Assembly: GCA_964648215.1 (NCBI GenBank)
Contig: CAZYMF010000055.1
Location: 1-24,788, forward strand
Length of the DNA stretch: 24,788 nt
Reading direction: 5' to 3'
Origin: CAZYMF01 sp964648215
Lineage (GTDB): Bacteria; Desulfobacterota; Binatia; HRBIN30; JACQVA1
Below, one piece after another: positions 8,146-15,534 of the stretch (the first letter of the stretch is position 1; every line of letters starts with the position of its first letter). The translations under genes were made by a program, and so were the position numbers. The notes below the pieces were generated by a model. It made no database searches and was not told the origin of the DNA. It saw only the letters and a list, made by a program, of their open reading frames with translations.

Positions 8146-9819
8146 GTGAACGCGATCTGGGTCCTGCTGGGGGCGCTGGTGTGTTTTGGTGTCGGGTATC
8201 GCTTTTACGGGCGCTATCTGTCGCTGGTGATGGGGCTCGACCCGTCGCGACAGACGCCGGCGCACCGCCTCTACGACGGGGTGGACTATGTCCCCGCCAA
8301 GAACTGGCTGGTGCTCTTCGGGCATCACTTCTCGTCGATCTGCGGCGCCGGTCCGATCGTCGGTCCGGCGCTGGCGGTGGCCTATTGGGGATGGGCGCCG
8401 TCGCTCGCCTGGGTGCTGATCGGCTGCGTGCTGATGGGGGCGGTGTCGGACTTCACCAGCCTGGTGGTCAGCGTGCGCTCGGACGGCGTGTCGGTGACGG
8501 AGATCGCGCGGCCGGAGATCTCGCCGCGGGCGCGGTTGTGGTTCTCCTGGTTCATCTGGCTGGCGCTGGTCATGGTGATCGCGGTGTTCGCGATCTTCGC
8601 CGCGCGCACCTTCATCGAGGAGCCGGACACCGTGGTACCGTCGTTCGGTTTGATCCCGACCGCGGTGCTGACGGGGTATCTGCTCTATCGCACTCGGGTC
8701 AACAACACGGCGGTGACCCTGCTCGGGCTGACGCTGTTGTTGATCGCCCTGTTCGGCGGCGTGGAGGTGCCGATACGGCTGCCGTCGCTGCTCGGCGTGT
8801 CGCCTCAGTCACTGTGGATCCTGATCCTGCTCGCCTACTGCTTCGTCGCCTCGGTCACTCCGGTGCAGATCCTGCTGCAGCCGCGCGACTACCTGGCCAG
8901 CTTCATTCTCTTCGCCGCGATCGGCATCGGCGTGGTCTCGGTGTTCATCAGCGCGCCGACCATGCAGGGCGCGGCCTTCCATGCGGCCGATCCGCCCGAG
9001 TGGGCCGGCGCCGGCCCGATCTGGCCCATGCTCTTCGTCACCATCGCCTGCGGCGCGATCTCCGGCTTCCACTCCCTGGTCTCGTCGGGCACCACGTGCA
9101 AGCAGCTCGACAGCGAGGCGCACGCTTGCCGCATCGGCTACGGCGGCATGCTCACCGAGGGGCTGGTCGGGGTGCTGGTGATCATCTGCGTCGGCGCGGC
9201 GACGAAGTACAGCGACCTGGCGGCGACGCTGCGCAGCGGCGGGCCGATCGCCGCCTTCAGCCAGGGGTACGGCATCCTGTCGCTGCCGATCCTGGGAACC
9301 TACGGCAAGGCCTTTGCCGTCATGGCGCTGAACGCGTTCATCCTGACCACGCTGGACACCTCCACCCGCATCGGCCGCTACCTCACGCAGGAGCTGTTCG
9401 GCAGCGCCAACATGTACGTGGCCACGACCATCGTCGTGGCGGCCAGCGCGGCGCTCGGTCTCACCGGGCAGTGGGCGCGCCTGTGGCCGGCGTTCGGCAC
9501 CTCGAACCAACTGATCGCGGCGCTGGCCCTGCTGGTCGCCTCCTGCTGGCTGCTGCGGCGCGGCCGGCCGGTGCTGTACACGCTGGTGCCGGCGTGCCTC
9601 ATGCTGGTCACCACCGTCGGGGCGTTCGTCTATCAGCTCTACGCGGCGCTGGTGCGCGTCGATGCGAAGACGGGAGCGAGCAACCCGGACTATTTCATAG
9701 CCGTGATGATCGCCGTCCTGATCGTTCTGGCGCTGGTCGTTTTCTGGGAGGGGATCAAGTCGCTCGCCAGCGGTGAGCGCGTCGGCGGCGCCGATGCCGT
9801 CGAGCTGGCTGTGGAGTAG
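8146..9819 (+). CDS. cstA: CstA-family carbon starvation protein (peptide/pyruvate transporter)
   Basis: A 557-residue inner-membrane protein with about 13-14 helices. Family motifs are clear: GHHFSSICGAGPIVGPALA near residues 65-80, GAVSDF near 105, SSGTTCKQLDSEA near 315-325, and LNAFILTTLDTSTRIGRY near 395-410. CstA/BtsT proteins take up peptides or pyruvate, often induced by carbon limitation. At 557 residues this is shorter than E. coli CstA (about 700). I chose GTG at 8146 because GGAGG at 8136-8140 precedes it by 5 nt; GTG at 8140 overlaps that site. The upstream promoter is hidden in the N gap. The substrate cannot be told from sequence. Confidence 0.9.
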   Translation: MNAIWVLLGALVCFGVGYRFYGRYLSLVMGLDPSRQTPAHRLYDGVDYVPAKNWLVLFGHHFSSICGAGPIVGPALAVAYWGWAPSLAWVLIGCVLMGAVSDFTSLVVSVRSDGVSVTEIARPEISPRARLWFSWFIWLALVMVIAVFAIFAARTFIEEPDTVVPSFGLIPTAVLTGYLLYRTRVNNTAVTLLGLTLLLIALFGGVEVPIRLPSLLGVSPQSLWILILLAYCFVASVTPVQILLQPRDYLASFILFAAIGIGVVSVFISAPTMQGAAFHAADPPEWAGAGPIWPMLFVTIACGAISGFHSLVSSGTTCKQLDSEAHACRIGYGGMLTEGLVGVLVIICVGAATKYSDLAATLRSGGPIAAFSQGYGILSLPILGTYGKAFAVMALNAFILTTLDTSTRIGRYLTQELFGSANMYVATTIVVAASAALGLTGQWARLWPAFGTSNQLIAALALLVASCWLLRRGRPVLYTLVPACLMLVTTVGAFVYQLYAALVRVDAKTGASNPDYFIAVMIAVLIVLALVVFWEGIKSLASGERVGGADAVELAVE

Positions 9820-9858
9820 CGCGGCAGGCGCCTGAGCCGGTCGAAGAACAGGGAGTAC

Positions 9859-9885
9859 AACGGATAGAACGGATTGAACGGATTT
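9859..9885. repeat. Three tandem 9-bp repeats AACGGATNN
   Basis: Contiguous units aacggatag (9859-9867), aacggattg (9868-9876) and aacggattt (9877-9885) differ only at the last two positions. The array lies in the 70-bp gap after cstA and directly before the first possible start of the lipoprotein gene. It looks like a small minisatellite and not an operator, though iterons for a regulator cannot be excluded. Confidence 0.75.
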
Positions 9886-9889
9886 CGGT

Positions 9890-10450
9890 GTGGCAGGCAC
9901 TTGCGCAGGTCCGACCCCGGGAGGGATAGGGTGCACACGGAAGCAAGTAGGTGTGGCGGGTGCGCTCGCCTTTTGCGGATTACTGCTGCAGCTTGCCGGG
10001 TGCTACTATTCGTACGGGGCACGTTTTTTCGTCCATCCGATCGCGGTTGGGGCAGCTTCCGAACCGGCGGCGCAGGCCACCCTCAGCGACGATGACATCG
10101 AGAGGGGTAAGGGGGTGGCGGCCGCAGTTGCCGCAGATTTCAAGATGGAACTCAACCCCCAACTCATAGGATTCCGTGCACCCGGGGATCCCAGCGAGGT
10201 GATCGCCTTCTACTTTCCTACCAAGGCGTCGCCGGGCTGGGCTTCGGATAAGGAAGGCGTCACCCTCTGGCTAGACATCCGCGACGACCGAACGCAGCTC
10301 GAATACCTCATCAGGGATCTTCGGAATGGCTCTGAAACAAAGTTCTCACGCGCTCTCAGCCAGGCTCTCCAACAAAAGCTGGAGGCGACCTTCGGCACAG
10401 ATCGGATATCAGTCCGCAAGCACAGCGACCTGATGGTCCTCGCGCCATGA
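9890..10450 (+). CDS. Putative outer-membrane lipoprotein, unknown family
   Basis: 186 residues from GTG 9890. A hydrophobic segment ending LLLQLAGC is a good lipobox (Leu-Ala-Gly-Cys), followed by a mature part of about 149 residues. The mature protein has a mixed alpha/beta look: GVTLWLDIRDD, LEYLIRDLR and an amphipathic stretch FSRALSQALQQKLEATF. I recognise no family. The start is uncertain. GTG 9890 gives a long 38-residue signal with Arg-Lys ahead of the core. GTG 9953 gives a 17-residue signal with no positive charge. A GGGAGGGATAGG stretch precedes a third GTG (9931) that is out of frame, so a frameshift or sequencing error near the N-terminus is possible. From about 10080 on, codon use is visibly less G+C-biased than in neighbouring genes, which may indicate transfer. 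Confidence 0.6.
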   Translation: MAGTCAGPTPGGIGCTRKQVGVAGALAFCGLLLQLAGCYYSYGARFFVHPIAVGAASEPAAQATLSDDDIERGKGVAAAVAADFKMELNPQLIGFRAPGDPSEVIAFYFPTKASPGWASDKEGVTLWLDIRDDRTQLEYLIRDLRNGSETKFSRALSQALQQKLEATFGTDRISVRKHSDLMVLAP

Positions 10451-10584
10451 GGACGCGAACCCGATTGGGGGGCAAGGATCTCATGCCCTGCTACATCTCG
10501 CTGCGAGAGGCGCATTGCCACGCAGCAGGTGGCGGCACTTGTAGGGATATCGGCGCTGCCAGCGGAGCCGGTGGGCGAAGGACC

Positions 10585-10608
10585 GGACACGACGGAGCGT
10601 GCCCCTCC
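10585..10608. repeat. Possible dispersed intergenic repeat
   Basis: The segment ggacacgacggagcgtgccc and the following bases (read as GGAGGGGCACGCTCCGTCGTGTCC on the other strand) resemble a short element I recall in multiple copies in some G+C-rich environmental genomes. Only one copy is in this window, so multicopy status is not shown here. It lies in the 192-bp gap 10451-10642, which has no gene I can support. Confidence 0.3.
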
Positions 10609-10623
10609 AGGGCGCGTGAGGGG
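10602..10623. terminator. Hairpin downstream of the MFS gene
   Basis: CCCCTC (10602-10607) and GAGGGG (10618-10623) form a perfect 6-bp stem with a 10-nt loop. It lies 19 bp beyond the MFS stop and between two convergent genes. No T-run follows. Confidence 0.3.
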
Positions 10624-10642
10624 ATCATTGGATGGCGCCGCT

Positions 10643-11956
10643 TCAGCGGCTCGCGTCGCCGCCGGCGGGCGCAGCCTCGATGCGCTGCAGCGGGTCGATC
10701 GCCAGCCAGCTCGCCGCGGCGACGAGGTAGAGAACGGCGACGCTGTACAGCGGCGCGTCCCACGAGCTCCAACGCTGCAGGCAGACGCCGACCACCACCG
10801 GGCTGAGGGCGCCGCCGAGATTTCCGAACGTGTTCATCGTGCCGCTGACGACGCCGGCGTTGGCGCCGCCGATCTCGAGGCAGACGGCCCACGCCGGGGC
10901 GACGCCGAGGGCGGCGAGCCCGGCGGCGGCGGCGAGCAGGAGCGCGGAGTGCATCGGCGTCGGCGTGAGGATGGCGCCGACGATGGCCAGCGCCGCCAGC
11001 GGCAAGCCGATCACACCCGGCGTGCGCCGGCCGGCGCGGCTGCCCCAGCGATGGGTGAAGACGTCGCTGAGCCAACCGCCGAGGAAGACCCCGGCGGCGA
11101 TCGCCAGCAGCGGCAACGCCGCCAGCCAGCCGACCGCCTTCAGGTCGAAGCCGCGCGCGCGCAGCAGATAGGTCGGCAGCCAGGTGAGGTAAAAGTACCA
11201 GCCGTAGATGGCCGCGCCGTACATCGAGCAGAGCGCGATCAGCGGGCGGCTGCGAAGCAGCGCCGCCCACGGCACGCGCGCGTGGGCGGGCGTCTCGCCC
11301 GGGGCGCCGATCAGTCGGCGCTCCGCCTCGTTGACTTGGCGATGCTGATGCGGGTGATCGCGGAACCAGCCCCACCACAGCACCGCCCAGACGAGGCCCA
11401 CCAGACCGAAGATCTCGAAGACGTGGTGCCACGCCATCACGCCCAGCATCCCCACCACCAGCGGCTGGGTGGCGGCGCCGCCGAGGGCGCCGGCCATGAT
11501 CAGCAGGCCGAACACGCCGCCACGCTGCGCCTCGGGCAGCCAGCTCGCGTACACGCGCGCGGTGGCCGGAAAGGCGCCGGCCTCGCCCATGCCGAAGAGC
11601 AGGCGGATGGCGAAGAGCGAAAGGAAGCCGGTGGCCAGCCCGGTGGCGGCGGTCATCAGGGACCACCAGATGACGATGCGAGTGAGCGCGAGGCGGGGAC
11701 CGAAGCGATCGGCGAACCAGCCGCTCGGCACCTCGAAGATGGCGTAGGCGAGGGTGAAGGCGCTGAAGACCAGGCCCATCTCGGTGTCGCTGAGGCCGAG
11801 CTCCGCCTTCATCGCCGGCGCCGCCGTGGCGATGCAGATGCGATCGAGATAGGCGATCGCCACCAGCGCCAGCGTCAGGCCCACCACGCCGTAGCGTGCG
11901 CGCGTCGGAGTCTCGGAAAGCTCGGGCTCCAGCGCCGGAGCCGCACGGACGCCCAT
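10643..11956 (-). CDS. MFS transporter, ACS-like (organic anion:cation symporter)
   Basis: 437 residues with 12 predicted membrane helices. The loop between helices 2 and 3 holds MFS motif A (GWFADRFGPR, about residues 79-88). The N-terminal helix pattern (ALVAIAYLDRICIATAAPAMKAELGLSDTEMG, here split by a charged loop) and GMGEAGAFPATARVYASWLP near residue 125 are typical of the anion:cation symporter family, which takes up sugar acids, phthalate or related organic acids. The substrate is not determinable. It is last in the run of minus-strand genes, 71 bp after DUF190. That gap has repeat-like sequence, so co-transcription is possible but not certain. ATG 11956 has only a weak ribosome-binding site. 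Confidence 0.88.
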   Translation of the reverse strand: MGVRAAPALEPELSETPTRARYGVVGLTLALVAIAYLDRICIATAAPAMKAELGLSDTEMGLVFSAFTLAYAIFEVPSGWFADRFGPRLALTRIVIWWSLMTAATGLATGFLSLFAIRLLFGMGEAGAFPATARVYASWLPEAQRGGVFGLLIMAGALGGAATQPLVVGMLGVMAWHHVFEIFGLVGLVWAVLWWGWFRDHPHQHRQVNEAERRLIGAPGETPAHARVPWAALLRSRPLIALCSMYGAAIYGWYFYLTWLPTYLLRARGFDLKAVGWLAALPLLAIAAGVFLGGWLSDVFTHRWGSRAGRRTPGVIGLPLAALAIVGAILTPTPMHSALLLAAAAGLAALGVAPAWAVCLEIGGANAGVVSGTMNTFGNLGGALSPVVVGVCLQRWSSWDAPLYSVAVLYLVAAASWLAIDPLQRIEAAPAGGDASR

Positions 11957-11965
11957 GGCTCGTCT

Positions 11966-12030
11966 GCTCTCTTCCCCTATCGATCGTCGCTCTTGGACCG
12001 TTCGACTTTGGACGCTTCGACGATCAACTA
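11966..12030. repeat. Degenerate micro-repeat (gtcga/gactttg words)
   Basis: The gap between DUF190 and the MFS gene is built of slightly varied copies of short words: gactttgatc, gactttgg, cgactttc, and tcgatcgtcg/tcgacgatca. It reaches into the last DUF190 codons, so the C-terminal VGDQSR of that protein may be repeat-derived. I see no terminator in it. Confidence 0.45.
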
Positions 12031-12393
12031 TCGACTTTGATCACCGACTTTCCCGTGCGTGTACTTGATGATCTCCGCCTTCTCGAGGGTGATCAGGCCG
12101 CCGCCGCCGGAGGCTTCCATCAGGGCGTCGAGATGGGGCAGGGCGGCGCGCACCTTCTCCTCGCTGTCGACGATCTCGATCAGGATCGGCAGATCTTCGG
12201 ACAGGCGCAGGATCTTGGCGGTGTGGATGCGGCTGCGGGCGCCGTAGCCCTCGATGCCGCGCCACACGGTGGCACCGGCCAGGCCGAGCTCGTGCGCTTT
12301 GTGCACGACGGCCTCGTAGAGCGGCTGTCCCTGATAGCGATCGGACTCGCCGACGAAGATGCGCAGCAGCTTGGCGTCTCCGGTGATCTTCAT
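12028..12393 (-). CDS. DUF190 family (PII-like fold) protein
   Basis: 121 residues. The N-terminal KLLRIFVGESDRYQGQPLYEAVV, the central GATVWRGIEGYG and the later LPILIEIVD are the core of DUF190 (PF02641), whose known structures resemble trimeric PII signalling proteins. The gene sits 10 bp after crcB, and the ribosome-binding stretch AGAGGTG (12399-12405) overlaps the crcB stop, so the two are translationally linked. CrcB-DUF190 pairing is recurrent in bacteria, and a role in modulating fluoride export is a reasonable inference, not proven. I chose ATG 12393; upstream codons in frame are implausible and overlap crcB. The last few residues run into micro-repeat DNA. Confidence 0.88.
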   Translation of the reverse strand: MKITGDAKLLRIFVGESDRYQGQPLYEAVVHKAHELGLAGATVWRGIEGYGARSRIHTAKILRLSEDLPILIEIVDSEEKVRAALPHLDALMEASGGGGLITLEKAEIIKYTHGKVGDQSR

Positions 12394-12403
12394 GCGAGCA
12401 CCT

Positions 12404-12778
12404 CTACAGCAATCGCGCTGCCAGGTCGCCGAGCCACACGGCGACCAGGCAGGCGGCGAGGGTGACGGCGACGTTGCCACTGCCGGCGGCGGTGCCTCCC
12501 TCGCGCAGCAAGGCGACGGTTTCGTAGCTGAAGGTCGACATGGTGGTGAACCCGCCGCAGAAGCCGGTGGCCAGCAGCAGCCGGGTGTTGGCGTTGATCA
12601 GGCCGCGCTCGAGCGAGAGCGCCATGAGCAGGCCGAGCAGGAAGCTGCCGAGAACGTTGACCGAGAGCGTCCCCACCGGAAAGGTCGTGCCGTTCAGGCG
12701 CTGGACGACGCCCGCGACCCAATAGCGCGCCATCGAACCGAACAGGCCGCCGAACCCCACCAGAAGTGCACGGTACAC
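12404..12778 (-). CDS. crcB: CrcB/FluC fluoride ion channel
   Basis: 124 residues and four membrane helices, the normal size for a dual-topology Fluc dimer subunit that exports F-. Family motifs are present: GGLFGSMARYW (Arg18), TLSVNVLGSFLLG (Asn41), and GFCGGFTTMSTFS at residues 72-84. In the last motif the first Phe-box position is Met80 while Phe83 is kept. The GTG at 12778 starts the protein right at the first helix; an in-frame TTG at 12814 would add 12 unlikely residues. There is a 73-bp gap after the TonB receptor gene, and I did not find a fluoride riboswitch in it. A DUF190 gene follows closely. Confidence 0.93.
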   Translation of the reverse strand: MYRALLVGFGGLFGSMARYWVAGVVQRLNGTTFPVGTLSVNVLGSFLLGLLMALSLERGLINANTRLLLATGFCGGFTTMSTFSYETVALLREGGTAAGSGNVAVTLAACLVAVWLGDLAARLL

Positions 12779-12851
12779 GCGACTGCTCAAACCACAGGAC
12801 GCGACCGGAGGCAACCGACGGTGAGGGACATCGGGTTCGCCGGCAGCGCGG

Positions 12852-14819
12852 TTACAGCCGGTAGCGGAACCCCATGAGGAAGCGCGCGGGGGGGGCGGGA
12901 AAGCCGATGGACTCGGAGTAGGCGCGGTTGAAGAGGTTGCGGACGGTGGCGGTGAGGGTGAGCGGCGCCACCGCCGGGTCGAGGCGATAGGACAGCGCCA
13001 GGTCGGTGCGGCCGTAGCCGCCGATCTGACGGGGCTCGAAATCCTGCGTCGGATCGGCGCTGTAGCGGGCGCCGACGGCGTAGACCTGGACCACCGCCGT
13101 GGCGCGGTCTCCGGACCGAATGACGCCGTCGCGCTGTGTGGCGGCGCTGAAGGAACCGCGGTGGCGGGGCCGGTTGAGCAGCGATCCCTGCGCGCTGTCG
13201 AAGTTGAGGTAGGTGTAGTTTCCCGACAGCGTCAGCCAGCTCAGCGGCTGCAGGTGCGCGCTCAGCTCGACGCCCTGGAAACGCGCGTTGACGTTGCGCG
13301 CCGCTTCTTCCTCCGGCACCCCGGCGACTGGCCCCGGAAGCTGGTCGGCGACCTCCTCGATGAGATTCTTCACCTCGCGATAGAAGTACGTCGGCTCGAA
13401 GCGCAGGCGGCCGTCGCAGAGCTCCTGCGTCAGCCCGGCGTCGATCTCCCAGCTCGTCTCCGCCTGCAGATTCGGATTTCCGAGCGCGGGCTGGAACAGC
13501 TCGTCGAAGGTCGGGGCGCGAAAGCCCTCGGAGTAGCCGACGCGCAGGCGCGTGTGGGTCGGCCGCAGCAGGTAGGACCCGGAGCCGGACGCCGTCACTT
13601 GATTGCTGAAGCCGTCGTAGTGGTCGTAGCGGACCCCGCCGACGCCGCGCAGCGTGTCGTCGAGCAGGCTGATCTGCTCCTGGCCGTAGACCGCGACGTT
13701 GGAGCGGTTGGCGTTGAACTGCTCGGTCTCCTGGTCCACCTGGCCGTCGGCGCCTTCTTCCGTCTGCTGATGAAACACGCGCGCCGAGCTCTCCTTGAAG
13801 TCGAGGCCGACCGTGGTCAATGCCAGGTCGCGCCAGAGGTAGTCGACCTGGGCGTCGGCGCCGGCGATCGCGCTCGGGAAGTGCGCGCTGACCACCGGCT
13901 CGACCTCGCCTTCGGCGTCGAGCTCGTCGTCGTGGTAGCGCTGGTTGTCGCGGACGTACGAGGCCGCGGCGCGATAGTGGAGGCCGTTCTGCAGAGCGTG
14001 CTCCCACTCTCCCTTGGCGAGGATGAAGTCGTCACGGCTGCGGGCGTAGGGATCGAGCACGCCGTCGGCGACGTTGAAGTTGACCAGCCCGGCGCGCGAG
14101 TTGGAGTAGCGCAGGAAGGCCCGCAGCGTGCCCTTGGGCAGCACGTCGGCGTCGGCGCGCCAGGCGGTGGAGAAGTTGCGGTAGTCGTCGTTGAGCGAGC
14201 GAAAACCGTCGGAGGCGAGGAAGGAGGTCGTGCCGGACAGCGACAGCGGTCCGTGAGCGCCGCTCAGACTGACGGTCTCGTGGTGGGTGGCGGCACTGCC
14301 GGCTTCGCCGGCGACGTCGAGGTGGAAGGGACCCTCACCGCGCCGGGACAGGACATTGATCACGCCGCCGATCGCGTTCGAGCCGTAGAGCGCGCCGCCC
14401 CCGCCGCGCAGGATCTCGATGCGGTCGACGTTGTCGGTGGTGAGGTTGGCGAAGTCGAACTGGCCGACGGTGGTGCTGTTGACCTCGACGCCGTCGAGCA
14501 GCACCAGCGTCTGGTCGGGCGCGGCGCCGCGGATCGAGGCGAAGGCGCTGTGGCCTGCCGATCCGAACTCGGTGAGATCCAGGCCCGGTGTCCCGCGCAG
14601 CGCTTCCGAAACGCTGGCCTGGTCGCGTTGCTCGATATCGTGGCGACGGATGACGGTGACCGAGGAGGTGAGGTCCGCGACGCTCTGGCGGGTGCGGGTG
14701 GCGGTGACCACGACTTCGGGGAGCTCGGCGGACGGTGCGACCTTGGGCTCTTGTGCCGCCGCACCCACGGCCAGCATCCCCAGCCACACCGCCACTCCCG
14801 GCCACGCTCCTCGTCGCAT
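12852..14819 (-). CDS. TonB-dependent outer-membrane receptor
   Basis: 655 residues. A signal peptide (residues 1-22, ending GAAA before QEP) is followed by a TonB-box-like ELPEVVVTATR (residues 32-42). The plug domain runs to about 155 (SVSEALRGTPGLDL, SIRGAAPDQTLVLLDGVEVN, VDRIEILRGGGGALYGSNAIGGVINV). The rest is a 22-stranded barrel with SEGFRAPTFDELFQP and the terminal VRNLFNRAY...GFRYRL. The architecture resembles BtuB and siderophore receptors; the substrate is unknown. I chose ATG 14819 because it gives a canonical signal peptide; ATG 14873 would add 18 residues ahead of it. It lies 205 bp after hsp20, with a hairpin and a possible -10 in between, so it probably has its own promoter. 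No TonB/ExbBD genes are nearby. Confidence 0.93.
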   Translation of the reverse strand: MRRGAWPGVAVWLGMLAVGAAAQEPKVAPSAELPEVVVTATRTRQSVADLTSSVTVIRRHDIEQRDQASVSEALRGTPGLDLTEFGSAGHSAFASIRGAAPDQTLVLLDGVEVNSTTVGQFDFANLTTDNVDRIEILRGGGGALYGSNAIGGVINVLSRRGEGPFHLDVAGEAGSAATHHETVSLSGAHGPLSLSGTTSFLASDGFRSLNDDYRNFSTAWRADADVLPKGTLRAFLRYSNSRAGLVNFNVADGVLDPYARSRDDFILAKGEWEHALQNGLHYRAAASYVRDNQRYHDDELDAEGEVEPVVSAHFPSAIAGADAQVDYLWRDLALTTVGLDFKESSARVFHQQTEEGADGQVDQETEQFNANRSNVAVYGQEQISLLDDTLRGVGGVRYDHYDGFSNQVTASGSGSYLLRPTHTRLRVGYSEGFRAPTFDELFQPALGNPNLQAETSWEIDAGLTQELCDGRLRFEPTYFYREVKNLIEEVADQLPGPVAGVPEEEAARNVNARFQGVELSAHLQPLSWLTLSGNYTYLNFDSAQGSLLNRPRHRGSFSAATQRDGVIRSGDRATAVVQVYAVGARYSADPTQDFEPRQIGGYGRTDLALSYRLDPAVAPLTLTATVRNLFNRAYSESIGFPAPPARFLMGFRYRL

Positions 14820-14934
14820 TCCGTTCTCTGTCGCTTGCGGGCGGTGGATACCGAAGAGGGTAGACGGATGCAACCGATCGGGTCGGCGCGCTGCGGAAAG
14901 GTGAAAAGGAGAGGGTGGAGCCCGCGCCGCCTTG

Positions 14935-14940
14935 CTTATA
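14935..14940 (-). promoter_or_regulatory. Possible -10 element of the TonB receptor gene
   Basis: TATAAG on the minus strand lies inside the only A+T-rich patch of this gap (14933-14955), with no good -35. It would leave a leader of about 110 nt before ATG 14819. I saw no recognised riboswitch core in that leader. Confidence 0.3.
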
Positions 14941-14970
14941 CTTTACATTTTGTGTTCGACTCGCTGCCTG

Positions 14971-14994
14971 GAGTCGGCGACGGCGCGCCGATTC
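14971..14994 (-). terminator. Hairpin downstream of hsp20
   Basis: GAGTCGGCG (14971-14979) pairs with CGCCGATTC (14986-14994), giving a 9-bp stem with one G-T pair and a 6-nt loop. It lies 30 bp after the hsp20 stop. No T-run follows, so it could be an RNA-stabilising end or a Rho-dependent boundary. Confidence 0.35.
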
Positions 14995-15024
14995 TGACCG
15001 GGGCGAAGGAGCAGCTGCGCGAGA

Positions 15025-15534
15025 TCACTTCACTTCGACCTTGACCTGCTTCTTCTTCCCCTCTTCGGTCTTCGGCAGCCGGATCTCCAGGATCCCGTCC
15101 TTGAACGAGGCGGCGACGGCGTCGACCTTGACTTCCGTGGGCAGCTCGAAGCTGCGGGTGAAGGAGCCGTACGAACGCTCGCAGCGGTAGTAGTCGTGGT
15201 CCTTCACCTCCTCCTGCTTCTTCTTCTCGCCCTTGATGGTCAGGGTGGAGCCGCTGAGGTTGACCTCGACCTCGTCCTTGACCATCCCCGGCAGCTCGGC
15301 CTTCACCACCACCTCGTCCTTGTCCTCGTAGATGTCGACTGCCGGAACCTGAACGTCGAGCATGCGCCGGGGAAGCCAGCGCTCGGGATGCCAGAGACTG
15401 GGCCATCGCCGGCGAAACACGTCTTCGAACAGGCGGTCGAACTCACGTTCCCAGCCGCCCGGTGGCGACTCCGGCCGAGCGGGCGTCGCCCGGCGCGACA
15501 CCTTGGCGGCTTTGCGCACGGGAACCTTAGCCAT
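15025..15534 (-). CDS. Hsp20/alpha-crystallin family small heat shock protein
   Basis: 169 residues. A basic N-terminal arm is followed by the amphipathic EFDRLFEDVFRRRW (30-44), the alpha-crystallin domain from about 62 to 155, and a Lys-rich tail. The family motif ASFKDGILEIRLPK lies near residues 142-155, and VPAVDIYEDKDEVVVKAELPGM opens the domain. It should form ATP-independent holdase oligomers in the cytoplasm. The start is secure: AAGGAGGG at 15541-15548 sits 6 nt upstream. The ATG overlaps the stop of the CBS gene by 8 nt, so translation is coupled. It is the last gene of the exchanger-ATPase-CBS-Hsp20 operon, a context seen for stress and dormancy small heat shock proteins. Confidence 0.94.
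   Translation of the reverse strand: MAKVPVRKAAKVSRRATPARPESPPGGWEREFDRLFEDVFRRRWPSLWHPERWLPRRMLDVQVPAVDIYEDKDEVVVKAELPGMVKDEVEVNLSGSTLTIKGEKKKQEEVKDHDYYRCERSYGSFTRSFELPTEVKVDAVAASFKDGILEIRLPKTEEGKKKQVKVEVK

Noticed and set aside
12779..12851. Fluoride (crcB) riboswitch ahead of the FluC gene
   Set aside because: The minus-strand leader has GGCGAACCCGATG and GTTGCCTCC, which recall parts of the motif, but the pseudoknot pairing and the conserved spacing are missing.
14820..14940. Cobalamin or other riboswitch in the TonB receptor leader
   Set aside because: The putative leader is only about 110 nt and lacks the B12-box core (GCCACTG/GCCAGGA-type) sequences.
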